A stretch of 8,164 nucleotides of DNA, taken from NCBI GenBank assembly GCA_964370835.1, contig CAYJLO010000104.1, positions 1-8,164 on the forward strand, read 5' to 3'. This stretch comes from CAYJAD01 sp964370835 (lineage in GTDB: Bacteria > Desulfobacterota > Desulfovibrionia > Desulfovibrionales > Desulfovibrionaceae). The notes beneath the pieces are model-generated. The model was not told the DNA's origin. It did no database searches and saw only the letters and a program-made list of their open reading frames with translations. Shown piece after piece: positions 6,556-8,164 of this stretch (its first letter is position 1; every line of letters begins with the position of its first letter). The position numbers and the translations under genes are program-made.

Positions 6556-7551
6556 TTACATGATTACATGGGCATGTTTTTGTGCCCATTGCGTAAATGC
6601 AGGACTGTGGACAATGTTTTCATCCTGACACACTGCTGTACGCATGAAAAGCACCGCAAACTCCACTGGCAAGCGATGAGCATAGGAAGTTAATTGTGCA
6701 ATATTTCCCATATTCACTTTGGAACCTAAAGATTCACACAATGCATATAATGTAGCAGGCTCTGAAGGCACCGTACATTCTTGCGGCTTGGACGTGATAT
6801 CTTCCAAGGTAGGCAAGTGACGCCATACTTGCAAAAATCCTGTAAATTCAGTGGCGGCGGCCATGCCTATGGTGCCTTGTAGCAATTCATACTCTATGGA
6901 TGCATCCACACCGGCTTCAAGAATTTGCGACACAAAAGCCCATGAACGCGGAGAAGCAAAGGCCTTGGCAGATTTTTGCGGGTCAAAATCGTGCAACAGT
7001 TTGGGACGAAAGCGTAAAAATGCAATGACTTCCTTTCTTATTCCTGCATCTTGCGCCCATAAAATCCAATCTTCAGGGCTGGTTTGCATGTCAATATGCA
7101 CCATTCTATTGGCTAAAGCCGTGGGCATTTTATGGGTCACGGCGCGATCTTTTTCTCCATTGCCGGCGGCCACCACAGTCCAGCCATCTGGTAAGGCATA
7201 TTCACCTATTTTTCTATCTAATACCAATTGATAACAGGCAGCTTGAACCAAAGGCGGAGCGGCATTGAGCTCATCCAAAAATATGATGCCTTTCTCTGTA
7301 TTATCTTCTCTGGGCAAAAAGGAAGGTGCACACCATGCGGCTTGCTTGTCAGCGGTGATATGAGGCAAACCGCGTAAATCCACAGGATCAAGCAAAACAG
7401 CACGTATATCTATGAGTTTATAACCTTTATTTTTAGCCACTTGAGCTACAATTTGACTTTTGCCTATACCTGGCGCTCCCCATATAAACACAGGCTGTTG
7501 AATATCTATAAGTGTCTGTAGGGCCAATATGGCTTGAGCTGGCTTCATCAT
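6556..7551 (-). CDS. MoxR-family AAA+ ATPase
   Basis: This 331-residue protein has the full AAA+ set: Walker A GAPGIGKS (25-32), Walker B IIFLDEL (89-95) with D93 and E94, sensor 1 in AAGN (128-131), a candidate arginine finger R149 in LANRM and a sensor-2-like R202 in SPRSW. The sequence around LLDPVDLRGLP and NAAPPLVQAA is typical of MoxR ATPases, which form hexamers and remodel or activate target proteins together with VWA partners. Two ATGs are adjacent. AAGGA (complement of 7555-7559) lies three bases from the first (7551) and six from the second (7548), so the second, giving MKPAQ, may be the real start. It is the first gene of the six-gene minus-strand operon and immediately precedes its VWA partner. 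Targets are not known; the operon partners are the first candidates. Confidence 0.92.
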   Translation of the reverse strand: MMKPAQAILALQTLIDIQQPVFIWGAPGIGKSQIVAQVAKNKGYKLIDIRAVLLDPVDLRGLPHITADKQAAWCAPSFLPREDNTEKGIIFLDELNAAPPLVQAACYQLVLDRKIGEYALPDGWTVVAAGNGEKDRAVTHKMPTALANRMVHIDMQTSPEDWILWAQDAGIRKEVIAFLRFRPKLLHDFDPQKSAKAFASPRSWAFVSQILEAGVDASIEYELLQGTIGMAAATEFTGFLQVWRHLPTLEDITSKPQECTVPSEPATLYALCESLGSKVNMGNIAQLTSYAHRLPVEFAVLFMRTAVCQDENIVHSPAFTQWAQKHAHVIM

Positions 7552-7599
7552 GTATCCTTATTTTAAAATTGAATGTGAAAGTCGTTTTTAGCTAATAGA

Positions 7600-7628
7600 G
7601 CATTAGGCAAGATACAGGTCTTTGTCAA
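7600..7628 (-). promoter_or_regulatory. Candidate promoter of the MoxR operon
   Basis: On the minus strand a perfect TTGACA (complement of 7623-7628) is followed after 17 bp by TAATGC (complement of 7600-7605), a weak -10. Transcription would begin near 7593, giving a leader of about 40 nt. The ideal -35 and spacing carry the call. Confidence 0.45.
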
Positions 7629-7673
7629 GCATGCCAAAATTAGGCGTATACTATGAAGCAAAGCATAATTTAC

Positions 7674-7686
7674 TTACATTGTGTAA
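7674..7686. promoter_or_regulatory. 13 bp palindrome in the divergent region
   Basis: TTACA-TTG-TGTAA is a perfect inverted repeat centred about 55 bp upstream of the candidate MoxR-operon -35 box. It could be an operator shared with dsrA. No regulator is recognised, and in AT-rich DNA such a match may be chance. Confidence 0.25.
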
Positions 7687-7955
7687 ACTTTTGATAAAAA
7701 AGCACCGCTAGCTCAAAACTTTGTTGCTATTTCAACTTTTTCCTTTATGGTTATTTTAGTAACAGATTATGTATTTTTTGCTTTATTTTTCACAAGATAG
7801 CATCATGAAATTCTTTGTAGCCATCGTGAACGGCATGTGAAAAAAACATTTAAATCGACACAAGATAAAGCTTGCCCTTAAAGCAACTTTTAAGCCCAAG
7901 ATATGCCATAAGGCTTGTCTTTGTGAAAAAACTGTGCTAGGCATTGTTCACTTAC

Positions 7956-8095
7956 GCGCTACCCCTGCACACATGACTTTGCTACGGGGCTTGGCGCAGT
8001 CTTTTTGCCTTGGGTTTGAGCTTGGGTAAAAAGCGTAAAAAAGGTCATTTCCATCGCATTTTGCGGTTGGAAACCATATGCCGGAGACAAACCGG
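7956..8095 (+). promoter_or_regulatory. Structured leader of dsrA with four successive hairpins
   Basis: Four potential stems follow one another on the plus strand. The first joins GCGC and CCCC (7956-7965) to GGGG and GCGC (7986-7997). The second pairs CTTTTTGCC (8001-8009) with GGTAAAAAG (8025-8033), including one G-U. The third pairs TTTCCA and CGCA (8048-8058) with TGCG and TGGAAA (8062-8073) around a three-base loop. The fourth is CCGG (8081-8084) with CCGG (8092-8095). None is followed by a T-tract, so they are not terminators. They would sit in the 5' untranslated RNA and could affect stability or translation. It matches no riboswitch class I know. Confidence 0.4.
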
Positions 8096-8114
8096 AACTT
8101 TTAAAAACTCTTGT

Positions 8115-8119
8115 GGAGG
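8115..8119 (+). promoter_or_regulatory. Strong ribosome binding site of dsrA
   Basis: GGAGG stands seven bases before the ATG at 8127 and fixes that start. AGCC (8122-8125) and GGCT (8129-8132) could form a small stem overlapping the start codon, too weak to matter alone. Confidence 0.85.
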
Positions 8120-8126
8120 TAAGCCA

Positions 8127-8164
8127 ATGGCTAAACATGCAACCCCTAAGTTAGACCAGCTCGA
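8127..8164 (+). CDS. dsrA: Dissimilatory sulfite reductase alpha subunit, first 12 codons (cut by window edge)
   Basis: Only the first 12 codons and two bases are present, reading MAKHATPKLDQL and then a codon starting GA. I recognise this as the conserved N-terminus of DsrA from Desulfovibrio. DsrA pairs with DsrB in the cytosolic siroheme and iron-sulfur enzyme that reduces sulfite in the last stage of sulfate respiration. The start has a strong ribosome binding site (GGAGG, 8115-8119) and a long leader, as expected of a highly expressed gene. The catalytic residues lie outside the window. dsrB should follow to the right. The identification rests on a 12-residue match from memory, but the match is exact as far as I recall and no other protein known to me begins this way. 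Confidence 0.85.
   Translation, partial: MAKHATPKLDQL

Larger units (their letters stand above)
7552..8126. other. 575 bp divergent control region between MoxR operon and dsrA
   Basis: No gene of convincing length is seen. Tiny plus-strand frames of 11 codons (ATG at 7805) and 18 codons (ATG at 7973) lack ribosome sites. The left part (7552 to about 7860) is very AT-rich and should hold promoters for both directions. The right part (about 7870-8126) is less AT-rich and full of short inverted repeats, fitting a long transcribed leader for dsrA. I could not place the dsrA promoter with confidence; TTGTCT (7915-7920), a 17 bp spacer and TAGGCA (7938-7943) is the best of several weak candidates. 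Confidence 0.6.

Noticed and set aside
7921..7951. TTGTGAA followed later by GTTCAC, resembling halves of a Rex or CRP/HcpR site upstream of dsrA
   Set aside because: The halves are too far apart (GTGAA and TTCAC separated by 19 bases) and no full palindrome of either family is present.
7973..8029. 18-codon open frame in the dsrA leader, a possible leader peptide
   Set aside because: No ribosome binding site, no run of a regulatory amino acid and no following terminator, so attenuation is not supported.
7552..8126. Possible tRNA or small-RNA gene in the long intergenic region
   Set aside because: No cloverleaf, CCA end or TTCGA-like T-loop was found, and no terminator with a T-tract closes a candidate small RNA.

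Overview
The window reads as chromosomal DNA from a sulfate-reducing bacterium of the Desulfovibrionaceae, probably a member with modest GC content. The best evidence is at the right edge, where a gene with a strong Shine-Dalgarno site begins MAKHATPKLDQL. I recognise this as the N-terminus of the Desulfovibrio dissimilatory sulfite reductase alpha subunit (DsrA). No transposase, phage gene, CRISPR array, tRNA or rRNA was seen.

Layout, left to right. (1) Positions 1-113 hold a long inverted repeat of terminator type, followed by a minus-strand class V PLP aminotransferase of the alanine-glyoxylate/serine-pyruvate type (114-1229). (2) A 165 bp divergent promoter region with a 14 bp palindrome leads to plus-strand prmC (1395-2300), the release-factor glutamine methyltransferase. 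It has no visible Shine-Dalgarno site and has a run of nine C near its start. (3) Between convergent prmC and rlpA lies a 145 bp imperfect palindrome (2301-2445). It is flanked by TAA direct repeats and looks like a miniature inverted-repeat element inserted at the prmC stop codon. A rho-independent terminator on the minus strand follows (about 2536-2567).

(4) From 7551 down to 2591, six minus-strand genes form one probable operon: a MoxR-type AAA+ ATPase, a two-domain protein (zinc-metallopeptidase-like plus VWA), three proteins I do not recognise (163, 91 and 277 aa, the last with a TPR-like C-terminus) and the lipoprotein RlpA. Chaperone-like MoxR/VWA pairs commonly act together. Here they sit with unnamed partners and end in a cell-wall protein, so this is the best candidate for an undescribed system in the window. 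The function of the set is not readable from sequence.

(5) Positions 7552-8126 form a 575 bp divergent control region between the MoxR operon and dsrA. Its left half is AT-rich and carries a promoter candidate for the operon. Its right half has four successive potential hairpins ahead of the dsrA ribosome binding site, suggesting a structured leader.
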